From NCBI RefSeq assembly GCF_003751505.1, contig NZ_RJVB01000006.1, positions 345,714 to 409,713 on the forward strand: 64,000 bases of DNA. The letters are read 5' to 3'. Position 1 is the first letter of the stretch; every line of letters begins with the position of its first letter. The position numbers were made by a program, and so were the translations under genes. This stretch comes from Erwinia sp. JUb26. GTDB taxonomy: Bacteria; Pseudomonadota; Gammaproteobacteria; Enterobacterales; Enterobacteriaceae. Below, piece by piece: positions 29,628 through 39,729 of this stretch. The notes beneath the pieces were generated by a model. It searched no databases, was not told the DNA's origin, and saw only the letters and a program-made list of their open reading frames with translations.

Positions 29628-30851
29628 TTACTTCAGCTTGCGCATCACCAGGGTGGCGTTGGTGCCGCCGAAGCCGAAGCTGTTGGACATAACGGTGGTC
29701 AGTTCACGCTCGGTCGGTTCGGTGATGATATCCAGGCCTTCTGCCGCCGGGTCCAGCTCGTCGATGTTAATGCTTGGCGCAATAAAGCCGTGCTCCAGCA
29801 TCAGCAGCGAGTAGATGGCTTCCTGCACGCCTGCGGCACCCAGAGAGTGGCCGGTCATCGCTTTGGTGGCCGACATCGCCGGGGTTTTGTCCGGGAAGAC
29901 CGCACGGATCGCGCCCAGCTCTTTCACGTCGCCAACCGGAGTCGAGGTGCCGTGAGTGTTGAGGTAGTCGACCGGCGTATCCACGCCTTCCATCGCCATA
30001 CGCATGCAGCGCATCGCGCCTTCGCCAGATGGAGCAACCATGTCTGCGCCGTCAGAGGTGGCACCGTAGCCAACGATTTCAGCGTAGATATGCGCGCCGC
30101 GCGCCAGCGCGTGCTCCAGCTCTTCTACCACCACCATGCCGCCGCCGCCGGCGATAACGAAGCCGTCACGGCTGGTATCGTAGGTACGAGAGGCTTTTTC
30201 CGGGGTTTCGTTGTACTTGGTAGAGAGTGCGCCCATGGCGTCAAATTCACAGGACATTTCCCAGCACAGCTCTTCGCCGCCGCCGGCAAAGACGATGTCC
30301 TGCTTGCCCAGCTGGATTTGCTCAACTGCGTTACCGATGCAGTGGGCAGAGGTCGCACAGGCGGAGCTGATAGAGTAGTTCACGCCGTGGATCTTGAACG
30401 GGGTCGCCAGGCAGGCAGACACGCCGGAGGCCATCGCCTTGGTTACCATGTACGGACCGACGCCGCGCAGGCCTTTCGCACGCATACCGTCAACGCTGGC
30501 CGCCTGATAGAACGGAGAACCGCCGCCGGAACCGGCAACCAGACCCACGCGTGGGTTATTCTGATACTGCTCAACAGTCAGGCCGGAATCCTTTACGGCA
30601 TCCTGCATTGAGAGGAAAGCATAGATAGAAGCATCGCTCATAAAGCGCAGCATTTTGCGATCGATACGCGCGGAGATATCGTCTTTAGACAGTTTGACGT
30701 TACCCCAGACGTGACTACGCATACCCGAATCTTTCAGCTCCTGCGAGAAGGTAATACCGGAACGTCCTTCGCGTAATGACGCCAGAACTTCTTCCTGGTT
30801 GTTACCAATACTGGATACGATTCCAAGGCCAGTAATCACAGCACGTTTCAT
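29628..30851 (-). CDS. fabB: 3-oxoacyl-ACP synthase I
   Basis: FabB condenses malonyl-ACP with acyl-ACP and is essential for unsaturated fatty acid synthesis. The 407-residue thiolase-fold protein has the catalytic triad Cys165 (SSACATSAH), His300 ([10 protein letters not shown]) and His335 (GHSLGA) with Lys330. Sequence identity with E. coli FabB is very high. Its upstream region carries FabR- and FadR-like sites at a recognisable promoter. Confidence 0.98.
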   Translation of the reverse strand: MKRAVITGLGIVSSIGNNQEEVLASLREGRSGITFSQELKDSGMRSHVWGNVKLSKDDISARIDRKMLRFMSDASIYAFLSMQDAVKDSGLTVEQYQNNPRVGLVAGSGGGSPFYQAASVDGMRAKGLRGVGPYMVTKAMASGVSACLATPFKIHGVNYSISSACATSAHCIGNAVEQIQLGKQDIVFAGGGEELCWEMSCEFDAMGALSTKYNETPEKASRTYDTSRDGFVIAGGGGMVVVEELEHALARGAHIYAEIVGYGATSDGADMVAPSGEGAMRCMRMAMEGVDTPVDYLNTHGTSTPVGDVKELGAIRAVFPDKTPAMSATKAMTGHSLGAAGVQEAIYSLLMLEHGFIAPSINIDELDPAAEGLDIITEPTERELTTVMSNSFGFGGTNATLVMRKLK

Positions 30852-30891
30852 TCAATACCTCTTCTACTTCTATTATTAGGATTCGACACGC

Positions 30892-30930
30892 ACTCTAGCT
30901 TACAGATGTACGCCGAACAAGTCCGATCAG
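30892..30930 (-). promoter_or_regulatory. fabB promoter with FabR- and FadR-type sites
   Basis: On the minus strand, TTGTTC (30920-30915) and TAGAGT (30897-30892) are spaced by 17 nt as -35 and -10. AGCTTACA-GA-TGTACGCC (30897-30914) matches the FabR palindrome in the spacer. CTGATCGGACTTGTTC (30930-30915) matches the FadR activator site known at E. coli fabB and overlaps the -35. This fits repression by FabR and activation by FadR. Confidence 0.75.
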
Positions 30931-31008
30931 CGTTTTCCTTGTGTAAATTTGCGTAGCCTGGCTCACATAGTTAGAATCCCGCCACTGCCTGAGCAATGAG
31001 CCTTTGTC

Positions 31009-33009
31009 GTGAAAACCGCCCCAATTGAGTATGCTGCGCTAAGCTGGAACGAACAGGGTACACCTGTATCCCGAGCGTTTGATGACGTCTATTTCTCAAA
31101 CCAGAATGGTCTGAAAGAGACCGAATACGTCTTCCTGGACGGCAACGGCCTGCCCGATCGTTTTGCTCAGCATCCGCGCGATCTGTTTATCGCCGCCGAA
31201 ACCGGTTTTGGCACCGGGTTGAATTTCCTGACCCTCTGGCAGGCGTTCGATCGCTTCCACCAGCAGCAGCCCGATGCCCCGCTCCAGCGCCTGCATTTCA
31301 TCAGCTGCGAGAAATTCCCGCTCAGCCCTGACGATCTCGCCGCCGCACACGCCAGCTGGCCGGAGCTTGAACCTTACGCTCGCGCCCTGCGTGAACAGTG
31401 GCCTTCCGCACTGGCAGGCTGCCATCGCCTGCTGCTGGACGGCGGTCGCATTACCCTGGACCTGTGGTTTGGCGATATTAACCAGCTTATTCACACTTTT
31501 GATGACACATTAAACCAGCAGGTGGATGCCTGGTTCCTGGACGGCTTCGCCCCGTCGAAAAACCCGGACATGTGGACCGATGCGCTGTTCGCCTGCATGG
31601 CGCGGCTGGCGCGGCCGGGTGCCACGCTCGCCACCTTCACCTGTGCCGGATTTGTGCGGCGCGGACTGCTGGCAGCAGGGTTTAGTGTCAGCAAGCGCAA
31701 AGGCTACGGGCAAAAGCGTGAGATGCTGGTCGGCCATCTGCCTGCCGCCGTTGAAGCCCCCGCTCAGACACCGTGGTATGCCCGCCCGGCCGCCAGTGGT
31801 GACGACATCGCGCTGATCGGCGGCGGCGTTGCGAGCGCGCTGCTGGCCAATGCGCTGCTGCGTCGCGGCAAGCGGGTCACCCTCTACAGCGAGGCATCCG
31901 CACCCGCCGAGGGCGCTTCCGGCAATCGTCAGGGGGCACTTTATCCATTACTGACTCATCACGATCCGGCGCTGGCGACCTTCTTCCCCGCAGCGTTTAC
32001 CTTTGCGCGGCGCCTGTACGACGCGCTGAACGTTCCCTTTGAGCGCGACTGGTGCGGCGTGACCCAGCTCGGATGGGATCAAAAAAGCCAGGATAAAATT
32101 GCGAATATGCTGGGCATGGCACTGCCTGCGGATATCGCGCGAGCGGTGGATGCCGAAGAAGCCAGGACGATTACCGGGGTGGAAACCGGCTGCGGCGGCA
32201 TTACGTATCCTGCAGGCGGCTGGCTTTCCCCCGCCGAACTGACCGCCGGACTGATCCGTCAGGCCTGCGAGCAGGGAATGACCGTTCACTGGCAGCACGA
32301 CCTGACCGGATTAAACCGACAGCAGGAGGCGTGGCAGCTGAGCTTCCGCCAGCAGGATCCCGTGCAGCACCGTAACGTGGTGCTGTGCAGCGGCCACCGT
32401 CTTGCCGAACTGAGCCAGAGCGAGAAGCTGCCGGTGTATGCCGTCGGCGGCCAGGTCAGCCACATCACCGGCGGCAGCGGGCTGGCGGCGCTCAGGCAGG
32501 TGCTGTGCTACGACGGCTACCTGACGCCGGTCAGTCCGCAGTATCAGCAGCACTGCATCGGTGCCAGCTACCGCCGCGGCGACAGCAGCACCGATTACCG
32601 CGATGCGGATCAGCAGGAAAACCGGGCCCGCCTGCTCCGCTGTCTGCCGCAGGCGGAATGGCCGAAGGAGATTGATATCAGCGCGGAGTCCGCACGCTGT
32701 GGCGTGCGCTGTGCCTCGCGCGATCACCTGCCGCTCATCGGCGCGCTGCCTGATTACGATCGGCTGATTGCACAGTACGCACAGCTTTCTCAGCATCCGG
32801 AACTGGCCGAGCCCGCGCCGGTGCATGAGGGCGTCTTTGTGTTGGGTGCGCTGGGTTCACGCGGCCTGTGCAGCGGCCCGCTGGCGGCGGAGGTTCTTGC
32901 CGCGCAGCTATGCGCTGAGCCGATACCGCTGGACAGCGCCACGCTGGCCGCCATCAGTCCAAATCGCTACTGGGTGCGCAAGCTGCTGAAGGGGCGGATG
33001 CTGAGATGA
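31009..33009 (+). CDS. mnmC: Bifunctional tRNA mnm5s2U34 biosynthesis protein
   Basis: MnmC finishes the wobble modification mnm5s2U. Its FAD domain removes carboxymethyl from cmnm5U and its methyltransferase domain methylates nm5U with SAM. The 666-residue protein has the N-terminal methyltransferase (residues about 1-245, [21 protein letters not shown] region and [17 protein letters not shown]) and a C-terminal FAD domain starting at [18 protein letters not shown]. The start is GTG at 31009; homology to E. coli MnmC begins within the first 20 residues. It is divergent from fabB. Confidence 0.95.
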   Translation: MKTAPIEYAALSWNEQGTPVSRAFDDVYFSNQNGLKETEYVFLDGNGLPDRFAQHPRDLFIAAETGFGTGLNFLTLWQAFDRFHQQQPDAPLQRLHFISCEKFPLSPDDLAAAHASWPELEPYARALREQWPSALAGCHRLLLDGGRITLDLWFGDINQLIHTFDDTLNQQVDAWFLDGFAPSKNPDMWTDALFACMARLARPGATLATFTCAGFVRRGLLAAGFSVSKRKGYGQKREMLVGHLPAAVEAPAQTPWYARPAASGDDIALIGGGVASALLANALLRRGKRVTLYSEASAPAEGASGNRQGALYPLLTHHDPALATFFPAAFTFARRLYDALNVPFERDWCGVTQLGWDQKSQDKIANMLGMALPADIARAVDAEEARTITGVETGCGGITYPAGGWLSPAELTAGLIRQACEQGMTVHWQHDLTGLNRQQEAWQLSFRQQDPVQHRNVVLCSGHRLAELSQSEKLPVYAVGGQVSHITGGSGLAALRQVLCYDGYLTPVSPQYQQHCIGASYRRGDSSTDYRDADQQENRARLLRCLPQAEWPKEIDISAESARCGVRCASRDHLPLIGALPDYDRLIAQYAQLSQHPELAEPAPVHEGVFVLGALGSRGLCSGPLAAEVLAAQLCAEPIPLDSATLAAISPNRYWVRKLLKGRMLR

Positions 33010-33087
33010 TTCTCACCTTTTATTCTAATCGTGCGATAGCGTAGGAAATCCGCTTAACAGCCGGCATGCAAATCACCTAAAATTTTG

Positions 33088-33118
33088 AAACCCGTGATTT
33101 TATCATGGGTTTTATTAT
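33088..33118 (+). terminator. Terminator after mnmC
   Basis: AAACCCGTGA-TTTTA-TCATGGGTTT is a 10-bp stem with one G-U pair, followed by TATTATTTT. It separates mnmC from the molybdo-oxidoreductase operon. Confidence 0.8.
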
Positions 33119-33175
33119 TTTCAGGCCGGGCACCTTGAACACGGACGTGCCCGACCATCAACGGATGATTCAGCC

Positions 33176-33646
33176 ATGCGCTTCACGCTTAACGGCAAAC
33201 CCGTCGAGATCGACGATGGGCTGTCTGATACACCCCTGCTCTATATCCTGCGCAATGATTTCCAGCTTAACGGCCCCAAATACGGCTGCGGCGTGGGCGA
33301 ATGCGGTGCATGTACGATTCATCTTGATGGCCTGGCCGCACGTTCCTGCAGTATCCCTGCCGGCAACGTGGCAGGGAAATCCATCGTAACGCTGGAAGGG
33401 CTGGCCGAGGGTTCAAAGCTGCATCCGGTGCAGCAGGGGTTTATTGATGAGCAGGCGGCGCAGTGCGGCTACTGCGCCAACGGCATGATTATGACGCTGG
33501 TCGCGCTGTTTAACCGCCTGCCGAATGCCTCCGCGCAGCAGATTAAAAGCGAGCTGGCGTTCAATCTTTGCCGCTGCGGCACCCACCTGGAAATCCTGCG
33601 CGCGGCGGAAAAAGCCCGGGCGATCGTTGCCGGGGGGCCGCCATGA
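33176..33646 (+). CDS. (2Fe-2S) subunit of a molybdenum hydroxylase, IorA-like
   Basis: A 156-residue electron-transfer subunit with two 2Fe-2S clusters: the plant-ferredoxin-type set C38, C43, C46, C58 and the second set C97, C100, C132, C134. This is the small-subunit architecture of the xanthine oxidase family (IorA, CoxS, NicA, AldF types). It passes electrons from the Mo centre to the cytochrome subunit. The ATG at 33176 opens the operon, and its stop overlaps the large-subunit start (ATGA). Confidence 0.9.
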   Translation: MRFTLNGKPVEIDDGLSDTPLLYILRNDFQLNGPKYGCGVGECGACTIHLDGLAARSCSIPAGNVAGKSIVTLEGLAEGSKLHPVQQGFIDEQAAQCGYCANGMIMTLVALFNRLPNASAQQIKSELAFNLCRCGTHLEILRAAEKARAIVAGGPP

Positions 33647-35898
33647 TCAACACCTTTGCGCTCACCCGACGCCGCCTGCTGCAGGCGGGCGGCTTTCTCA
33701 GCGTCAGCGCCCTGCTGCGGCATCCCACGCTGGCATCCGGCACCTCAGACTCTATTTTCCCGGTCAGCGAACGTTCGCCGGGCCAGCTGGACAGCTTTAT
33801 CGCCCTCTCCGCTGACGGCAGCGTGACCGCGTTCAGCGGCCATGTCGATCTGGGCACCGGCGTGCGCACCGCGCTGACGCAGTACGTGGCCGATGCGCTC
33901 GATGTCGAGTTCAGCGCGATAACCCTGATCCTCGGCGATACCTCTCTGACGCCCGACCAGGGACCGACCATCGCCAGCTCCACGTTACAGGTTACGGCGA
34001 TCCCGCTGCGCAAAGCCGCCAGCCAGCTGCGTCAGCAACTGATCCAGCTGGCCGCCACCGCGATGAAGGTTCCCGCCGGGCAGCTGTATACCGAAGCCGG
34101 ATGGGTGGTGGACAGCCGCCGTCCAGCCCGTCGGCTGCCCTACGGCCAGCTTGCCAGCGATGAGTACAGCCATCAGCCCCTCGATCCCAAAACCCCGCTG
34201 AACACCGCGAAACCGCGCTATGTCGGACAGTCGATTGCCCGCGTGGATATTCCCGCTAAGGTCACCGGAGAGCTGAGCTGGATCCACGATTTGCGCCTGC
34301 CGGGCATGCTGCATGGCCGCGTCATTCGCCCACCCTACCCAGGTGCCGACAGCAGCGCTCCGCTGGGCCACAGCCTGATCTCCGTGGATGAATGCTCCAT
34401 CGCTCACCTGCGCGGCATTGTCAAAATCGTAGTCAGGCATGATTTCGTTGGCATCGTCACCCACCGGGAAGAGCAGGCCATCGCCGCCATGCGTGCGCTG
34501 AAAATACAGTGGCAGCCCTGGGCGAAAGTCCCGCCGCTCGACCCCGAAAGTCTGCCGGTGACGCTGGCCGACTGCGCGAAAAACCCGCGTGTACTGCGTG
34601 AGGATGCGGGGATCGATACGGCGCTGGGCGCGCGGCATATCGCGATCGATGCCGATTACGTCTGGCCCTATCAGCTGCACGGATCGATTGGGCCTTCCTG
34701 CGCGGTGGCCGACGTCACCTCCAGCCAGGCGGTGATCTGGTCCGGTACGCAGAACCCGCACGACCTGCGTCGCGATCTGGCGCTGCTGCTGGACAGGGAC
34801 GCCCGCTGGATTGAGGTCAAGCGCATGGAAGCCTCCGGCTGCTATGGCCGCAACTGCGCGGATGATGTTGCGGCGGATGCCGCGCTGCTGTCGCAGGCAA
34901 CGGGCCGTCCCGTTCGCGTCCAGCTGATGCGCGAGCAGGAGGCGGCATGGGAACCGAAAGGCAGCGGGCAGCTGATGCGCGTGCGCGGCGGCCTGGACAA
35001 AAATCTTAACGTCTCCTGTTATGAACTGCGCACCTGCTATCCCTCCAATAACGCCACAACGTTGCCGCTGCTGCTGACGCGTAAAGTCGAGAATAAACCG
35101 AGCGTGCAAACCATGGGGGACCGCTCCGCCATTCCCCAGTATCGCTTCCCGCAGATGCGGGTGATTTGTGAAGATGCCGCACCGCTGGTGCGTGCCTCGT
35201 GGATGCGCGGCGTGTCGGCCCTGCCCAACGTGTTTGCTCATGAGAGCTGGCTGGATGAAGCCGCCTGGCGCGCCGGGCAGGATCCCATTGCCTTCCGTTT
35301 ACGTTCGCTGGAAGACGAGCGTGCCGTTGCACTTATCCAGCAGCTGAAAAAGCGGGCTGGCTGGCAGGAAGGTCCGACCTACCGCCAGCAGCCCCAGGGC
35401 GACAGTCTGCACGGGCGCGGCTTCGCGTGGGCGCGCTACTTCCACAGCAAATTTCCCGGCTTCGGAGCCGCCTGGGCGGGGTGGGTCTGCGATCTGACGG
35501 TCAACCGCCGCACCGGCGTCGTGCGCATTGAAAAAGTGTTCGTCACCCACGACTGCGGGCAGATGGTCAATCCGGCAGGCGTTCGCCATCAGGTTCACGG
35601 CAATATCATTCAGTGCTGTAGCCGGGTGCTAAAAGAGACCGTCACCTTTGACAGTCAGGGCACCACGTCGCTGGAGTGGGGAAGCTATCCATTACTGCGC
35701 TTTGATGAACTGCCGGAGGTGGATATCCAGCTGCTGGATTATCCCGACGAACCTGCGATGGGGGCGGGTGAATCGGCCTCGGTTCCCGGCGCGGCGGCGA
35801 TTGCCAACGCGCTGTTTGACGCCACAGGAAGGCGATTCCGCGCCCCTCCGTTTACCCCGGAGCGGGTGCTGCAGGTTTTACAGGGAGCAGATAAATGA
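33643..35898 (+). CDS. Molybdopterin-binding subunit of a periplasmic molybdenum hydroxylase, IorB-like
   Basis: A 751-residue xanthine-oxidase-family catalytic subunit. The N-terminus carries a Tat twin-arginine signal (TRRRLLQAGG, residues about 8-17), so the Fe-S/Mo pair should be exported folded. Typical segments include GHVDLGTGVRTALTQ and the catalytic Glu710 in MGAGESASVPG near the C-terminus. Layout matches isoquinoline 1-oxidoreductase, nicotinate dehydrogenase and acetic-acid-bacterial AldFGH aldehyde dehydrogenase. The start at 33643 gives the Tat signal and ATGA coupling; the longer frame was rejected. Substrate unknown. Confidence 0.88.
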   Translation: MINTFALTRRRLLQAGGFLSVSALLRHPTLASGTSDSIFPVSERSPGQLDSFIALSADGSVTAFSGHVDLGTGVRTALTQYVADALDVEFSAITLILGDTSLTPDQGPTIASSTLQVTAIPLRKAASQLRQQLIQLAATAMKVPAGQLYTEAGWVVDSRRPARRLPYGQLASDEYSHQPLDPKTPLNTAKPRYVGQSIARVDIPAKVTGELSWIHDLRLPGMLHGRVIRPPYPGADSSAPLGHSLISVDECSIAHLRGIVKIVVRHDFVGIVTHREEQAIAAMRALKIQWQPWAKVPPLDPESLPVTLADCAKNPRVLREDAGIDTALGARHIAIDADYVWPYQLHGSIGPSCAVADVTSSQAVIWSGTQNPHDLRRDLALLLDRDARWIEVKRMEASGCYGRNCADDVAADAALLSQATGRPVRVQLMREQEAAWEPKGSGQLMRVRGGLDKNLNVSCYELRTCYPSNNATTLPLLLTRKVENKPSVQTMGDRSAIPQYRFPQMRVICEDAAPLVRASWMRGVSALPNVFAHESWLDEAAWRAGQDPIAFRLRSLEDERAVALIQQLKKRAGWQEGPTYRQQPQGDSLHGRGFAWARYFHSKFPGFGAAWAGWVCDLTVNRRTGVVRIEKVFVTHDCGQMVNPAGVRHQVHGNIIQCCSRVLKETVTFDSQGTTSLEWGSYPLLRFDELPEVDIQLLDYPDEPAMGAGESASVPGAAAIANALFDATGRRFRAPPFTPERVLQVLQGADK

Positions 35899-37190
35899 AC
35901 CGCTGGAAAAAAAGAGCACTGTCGCTGTCCGCACTGCTGCTGGCCGCTGCGGCGGTACTGCTGGTATTTAGCCTGCAGCCGGAGATCGTGCCGGTGACGC
36001 CACCGCCAGCCAGCCAGTTCAGCGCCGAACAAATTGCGCGCGGCAAAACTCTCTCCGCGCTGGGCGACTGTAGCGTCTGCCATACCCGGGCTGGTGGACC
36101 GCGCGATGCCGGAGGGCTGGCGTTTGAAACGCAGTTCGGCACGATTTACAGCAGCAATATTACCCCGGACGTGGAAACCGGTATCGGGAACTGGTCCTAT
36201 CCCGCCTTTAAGCGCGCGATGCGCTACGGCATTAACCGTCAGGGGCATTATCTTTATCCGGCGTTCCCCTATACCTCCTTCACTCTCAGCCGGGATGACG
36301 ACTTACAGGATCTTTACGCGTGGCTGATGGTTCAGCCCGCGGTGAACTACCGCCCACCGCGTACCGAGCTGCACTTTCCCTTCAGCATTCGCCAGGGCAT
36401 GTTCGCCTGGAACTGGCTGTATCTGAAGCCAGGCCCGGCCCCGGTCAATACGCAGCAGAGCGAGGAGTGGAACCGGGGAGCCTACCTGGGCGAAGGGCTG
36501 GGCCACTGTAGTGCCTGTCATTCGCCGCGCAACCTGGCCGGCGCGGAAAAAGGCGGCAGCCAGCATCTCAGCGGCGGCAGCGCCGAAGGCTGGAGCGCAC
36601 CGGCGCTGAACGCCCATTCACCGGCGCCGATCGTCTGGAATCATCAACAGCTGGTGGCGTTTATGCGCAACGGCTATGCCGCCTCTCACGGGGTTGCTAC
36701 CGGGCCAATGGCACCGGTGATTACCGACGGGCTGTCGCAGCTGCCGGAGAACGATGTGCAGGCAATTGCCACCTGGCTGACCAGTTTTCAGCCGCCGTGG
36801 CCGGACCACGGTAAAGAGATCGGCACCCAGGCCGGGCAGCAAATGATGCAGGCCGACTCCCCGGGAGCCCGCCAGTTCTCAGGCTCCTGCATGGCCTGCC
36901 ACGCACAGAATACGGGCCCGACGCTTTACGGTGTGCGGCCCTCGCTGCTGCTCAACAGCAATCTGTACAGCGACAGCCCCGACAACCTGATCCGCATTGT
37001 GCTGGACGGTATTCCACATCCCGCCACGCCCGGACTAGGCACGATGCCCGGTTTTCGCTATCAGTTGACTAACCAGCAGATCGCGGTGTTGCTGAACTAC
37101 CTGCGAACCGATCTTGCACAGCGCGCCTCCTGGCCGGATCTGGGGGATCGCGTTGAGGCGATTCGCCAGCAGACGGAGGCGAAACCATGA
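35895..37190 (+). CDS. Triheme cytochrome c subunit of the molybdenum hydroxylase
   Basis: A 431-residue cytochrome with an N-terminal membrane anchor (about residues 8-27) and three c-type heme motifs: C59-S-V-C62-H63, C205-S-A-C208-H209 and C332-M-A-C335-H336. Such triheme subunits take electrons from membrane-bound alcohol or aldehyde dehydrogenases and pass them to quinone. Its maturation needs the Ccm system, encoded later in this window. It overlaps both neighbours by ATGA junctions, so the operon is translationally coupled. Confidence 0.9.
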   Translation: MNRWKKRALSLSALLLAAAAVLLVFSLQPEIVPVTPPPASQFSAEQIARGKTLSALGDCSVCHTRAGGPRDAGGLAFETQFGTIYSSNITPDVETGIGNWSYPAFKRAMRYGINRQGHYLYPAFPYTSFTLSRDDDLQDLYAWLMVQPAVNYRPPRTELHFPFSIRQGMFAWNWLYLKPGPAPVNTQQSEEWNRGAYLGEGLGHCSACHSPRNLAGAEKGGSQHLSGGSAEGWSAPALNAHSPAPIVWNHQQLVAFMRNGYAASHGVATGPMAPVITDGLSQLPENDVQAIATWLTSFQPPWPDHGKEIGTQAGQQMMQADSPGARQFSGSCMACHAQNTGPTLYGVRPSLLLNSNLYSDSPDNLIRIVLDGIPHPATPGLGTMPGFRYQLTNQQIAVLLNYLRTDLAQRASWPDLGDRVEAIRQQTEAKP

Positions 37191-37771
37191 TCGCCAGCAC
37201 CGGGATCCTGCTGATGGCGGCGGGCTTAAGCCGCCGCTACCGCCTGCAGAGCGGGCAGCACAAACTCCAGGCGAACCCCGCCGATGGCAACCCGCTTCCG
37301 CTGCTGGAACGCAATCTGCAGCTGGCGACCGCCGTCGCGGGCAGGCAGGTTAATGTGGTGCTGCGCCCGGAAGAACAGGAGATGATCGCCCTTGCCCGCC
37401 GCTACGACTGCGCGGTGACGCTGCTGGCCAGCCCGGGGTTAGGCAGCTCGATTGCCGCGGGCGTGGCCAACCGCCCGTGGTGGACCGGCTGGCTGGTGAT
37501 GCTGGCCGATATGCCGTGGCTACAGCAGCATACGGTGATGCGGGTGTTTCAGGCGCTGCAGTTCGCGGATACCGTGCGCCCGGTGTGGCGGCAGCAGCCG
37601 GGACATCCGGTTGGCTTTAGCCGGGTCCTGCGCCAGTCGCTGCTGGCGCTGAAGGGGGATGAGGGAGCGAACGGCATTTTAGATCGCTGCCCGCCGCTGC
37701 AAATTGAGGTCAACGACCCCGGCTGCGTGTGGGACATTGATGTGCCTGCCGACTGGCAAAGGGAGCAATAA
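37187..37771 (+). CDS. Molybdenum cofactor cytidylyltransferase-like protein (MocA-like)
   Basis: A 194-residue nucleotidyltransferase of the MobA/MocA fold, with the N-terminal LLMAAGLSRRY loop (about 8-18), a downstream Lys26 and the LADMPWL metal-binding motif. MocA attaches CMP to molybdopterin to give the cytosine dinucleotide cofactor that xanthine-oxidase-type bacterial enzymes use. Placement directly after the hydroxylase subunits supports a dedicated cofactor role. The loop is less canonical than E. coli MocA (gap of several residues before the Lys), so activity is inferred. Confidence 0.82.
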   Translation: MIASTGILLMAAGLSRRYRLQSGQHKLQANPADGNPLPLLERNLQLATAVAGRQVNVVLRPEEQEMIALARRYDCAVTLLASPGLGSSIAAGVANRPWWTGWLVMLADMPWLQQHTVMRVFQALQFADTVRPVWRQQPGHPVGFSRVLRQSLLALKGDEGANGILDRCPPLQIEVNDPGCVWDIDVPADWQREQ

Positions 37772-37773
37772 CC

Positions 37774-38742
37774 ATGTATTCACCGGATATCAGAGTGCTG
37801 GAATTTGCGCTGGGCGAAGCCGGGCAGCACCGGGACCTTTGGCTGTGCACCGTGCTTTGTACCTGGGGATCGGCACCGCGTTCTCCAGGTGCGCTGATGG
37901 CGATCGGTCAGACCGGGGGATCGCGCGGTTCCCTGTCCGGCGGCTGCATCGAAGAACACTTTATGCAGCGGCTGACGCAGGGAGCCTGGCGCAGGCCGAG
38001 CCAGCGGGTGCGCTACGGTGCGGGCAGCGAGTTTTCGGAGATAACACTGCCCTGCGGCGGCAGCCTTGACGTGCTGGTGGAGTATCTCCCGGCCACGGCA
38101 ACAACGTTAGATTATCTGCACCGCATGCTGCTGGCCCTGCGCGGTGAGTTTCCACAGGAAAAAACGCTGGAGCCCGGCCAGCCCGCCAGGCTCGCCACCT
38201 GCCCGCCAGCTGCGCCCGGCCCTGCCGTCGATTGGCGCGGCACCACGCTCCGGCTGCGGCTCGCGCCGCCGGTGCAGATGATTATTGCCGGACTGTCGCC
38301 GGTAGCGGAATACTGCATCGAATTTGCACGCGCCGTCGGCTTTACGGTGCTGGTGTGCGAACATCGCGAGGCGCTGCGTACGGCTGTTGATGGGCAAAAG
38401 GTGCTGCCGGATTTCCCCGCCCGCTACCTGGAACGGCACGGATGCGGCCCGCACAGCGCGGTGCTCTGCCTGACTCATGATGCGCGTATTGACGATCTGA
38501 CGTTAATGGAAGCCTGCCGGACCCCGGCTTTTTACATCGGCGTGCTGGGTTCACGGCGTAACAGTGAAAAACGACGGGAGCGGCTACGGAAGATTGCAGG
38601 TCTTGATGAAGGGCAGCTGGCACGCATTCACGGCCCGGTCGGCCTGGCCATCGGCGGTAAAACCCCGGCTGAAATCGCGCTGGCAATCATTGCCGATATC
38701 GTCCGGGTTAAAAACGGCGTGGGAGTGAGGGGCGGAACGTAA
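37774..38742 (+). CDS. XdhC/CoxI family molybdenum cofactor insertion protein
   Basis: A 322-residue XdhC-type chaperone. The N-terminal XdhC domain shows TWGSAPRSPGALMAI and GSLSGGCIEEH; a C-terminal Rossmann-like half contains YIGVLGSRRNSEKRRERL and GLAIGGKTPAEIALAIIADI. XdhC proteins bind and protect sulfurated Moco and insert it into hydroxylase apoenzymes. It is the last gene of the operon, two nt after the MocA-like stop, and ends at a terminator. Confidence 0.88.
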   Translation: MYSPDIRVLEFALGEAGQHRDLWLCTVLCTWGSAPRSPGALMAIGQTGGSRGSLSGGCIEEHFMQRLTQGAWRRPSQRVRYGAGSEFSEITLPCGGSLDVLVEYLPATATTLDYLHRMLLALRGEFPQEKTLEPGQPARLATCPPAAPGPAVDWRGTTLRLRLAPPVQMIIAGLSPVAEYCIEFARAVGFTVLVCEHREALRTAVDGQKVLPDFPARYLERHGCGPHSAVLCLTHDARIDDLTLMEACRTPAFYIGVLGSRRNSEKRRERLRKIAGLDEGQLARIHGPVGLAIGGKTPAEIALAIIADIVRVKNGVGVRGGT

Positions 38743-38748
38743 TACAGA

Positions 38749-38790
38749 AAAACCACAGCGGGAAGTCATATGACCCACCGCAGTGGTTTT
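38749..38790. terminator. Bidirectional terminator between the molybdo operon and yfcL
   Basis: AAAACCAC-A-GCGG and CCGC-A-GTGGTTTT pair with one A-A mismatch around an inner GTCATATGAC palindrome. A-run and T-run flank both sides, so it can stop transcription from either convergent operon. Confidence 0.75.
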
Positions 38791-38803
38791 ACCTCACAGC
38801 ACG

Positions 38804-39082
38804 TTAAGAAGTCTGGCGTGCCTGACGGAACAGATTTTCCCACATGCCGATCACCAGCGCCTGATCGCGCGGCGACAGTTCGGACTGAATGGTGTTTTCC
38901 AGGCTCTGCTGCACGTGGGCCTGAAGCGCTTCCGGCGTATGGTTACCGGCGAGCTCAATCTCAGCCACCGCTACGGTCAGATGGCCGCGCAGATAGCCGC
39001 TGGCAAACAGCTCGTCGTCGCTGGCGTGCTCAACCATGTCATCAATCAGGCCCAGAATACGCGCCTCGAATTCATCGATCAT
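38804..39082 (-). CDS. yfcL: YfcL family protein
   Basis: A 92-residue protein matching E. coli YfcL in length and sequence ([50 protein letters not shown]). Function is unknown; no signal peptide or membrane segment is visible. AGAGGAA precedes the start. It follows epmC by 34 nt, as in E. coli. Confidence 0.95.
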   Translation of the reverse strand: MIDEFEARILGLIDDMVEHASDDELFASGYLRGHLTVAVAEIELAGNHTPEALQAHVQQSLENTIQSELSPRDQALVIGMWENLFRQARQTS

Positions 39083-39116
39083 ATCATTCCTCTGTAGGCA
39101 ATTCGCTCCACGCGCA

Positions 39117-39662
39117 TTACAGGTCTTCCGGCCAGGGAAACAGCTCCGCAGTCAGCGGTGGAGTGGTATAAAACGAGCGGAGTTCGGCAATCAGACGCGC
39201 CGGGCGGGCGGGGATGCCCTGCTCCAGATAAGTCATTACCTGCGCATGAACCTTGCGCTGAAAAGCAATGCGATCTGGCTCACAATCTCCTTCAAGATTG
39301 TCACAGCTTACGTTGAACGGAAAGCCCGCCGCAACAGAAAACAGCCACTCCAGCGCCTGCGGTTTAATCTCCGCCGATTCAAACTGCGCCTGAGTGGTCG
39401 CATCACGCCCGTCCGGGCAGTACCAGTAGCCGAAATCCACCAGTTTGCGGCGCTCGGCCCCGGCAATACACCAGTGGGAAATCTCATGCAGCCCGCTGGC
39501 ATAGTAGCCGTGGGCAAACACCACCCGGTTCCACGGGGATGTGTCGTCTGCCGGCAGATAGATCGGCTCATCGTCGCCTTTAATCAGGCGGGTTTGAAAA
39601 TCATCAATAAAGCAGCGATCGAAGATCTCAATCAGCTGCTGATAGTGGTGTTGCGTGCTCAT
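39117..39662 (-). CDS. epmC: Elongation factor P hydroxylase
   Basis: EpmC (YfcM) hydroxylates the beta-lysylated lysine of EF-P, the last step of its modification. The 181-residue protein has the metal-binding HEISH motif (His59-Glu60-x-x-His63) in [20 protein letters not shown], and its sequence matches E. coli YfcM throughout. It is cotranscribed with yfcL. In E. coli this pair follows mnmC directly; here the molybdo-oxidoreductase operon lies between. Confidence 0.95.
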   Translation of the reverse strand: MSTQHHYQQLIEIFDRCFIDDFQTRLIKGDDEPIYLPADDTSPWNRVVFAHGYYASGLHEISHWCIAGAERRKLVDFGYWYCPDGRDATTQAQFESAEIKPQALEWLFSVAAGFPFNVSCDNLEGDCEPDRIAFQRKVHAQVMTYLEQGIPARPARLIAELRSFYTTPPLTAELFPWPEDL

Positions 39663-39729
39663 AGCTGTTTGTCGTCAAAGTAAAAAAACGCGCAATTGTC
39701 GCATTATGTCAGCCCGGTGACGAGCACTA

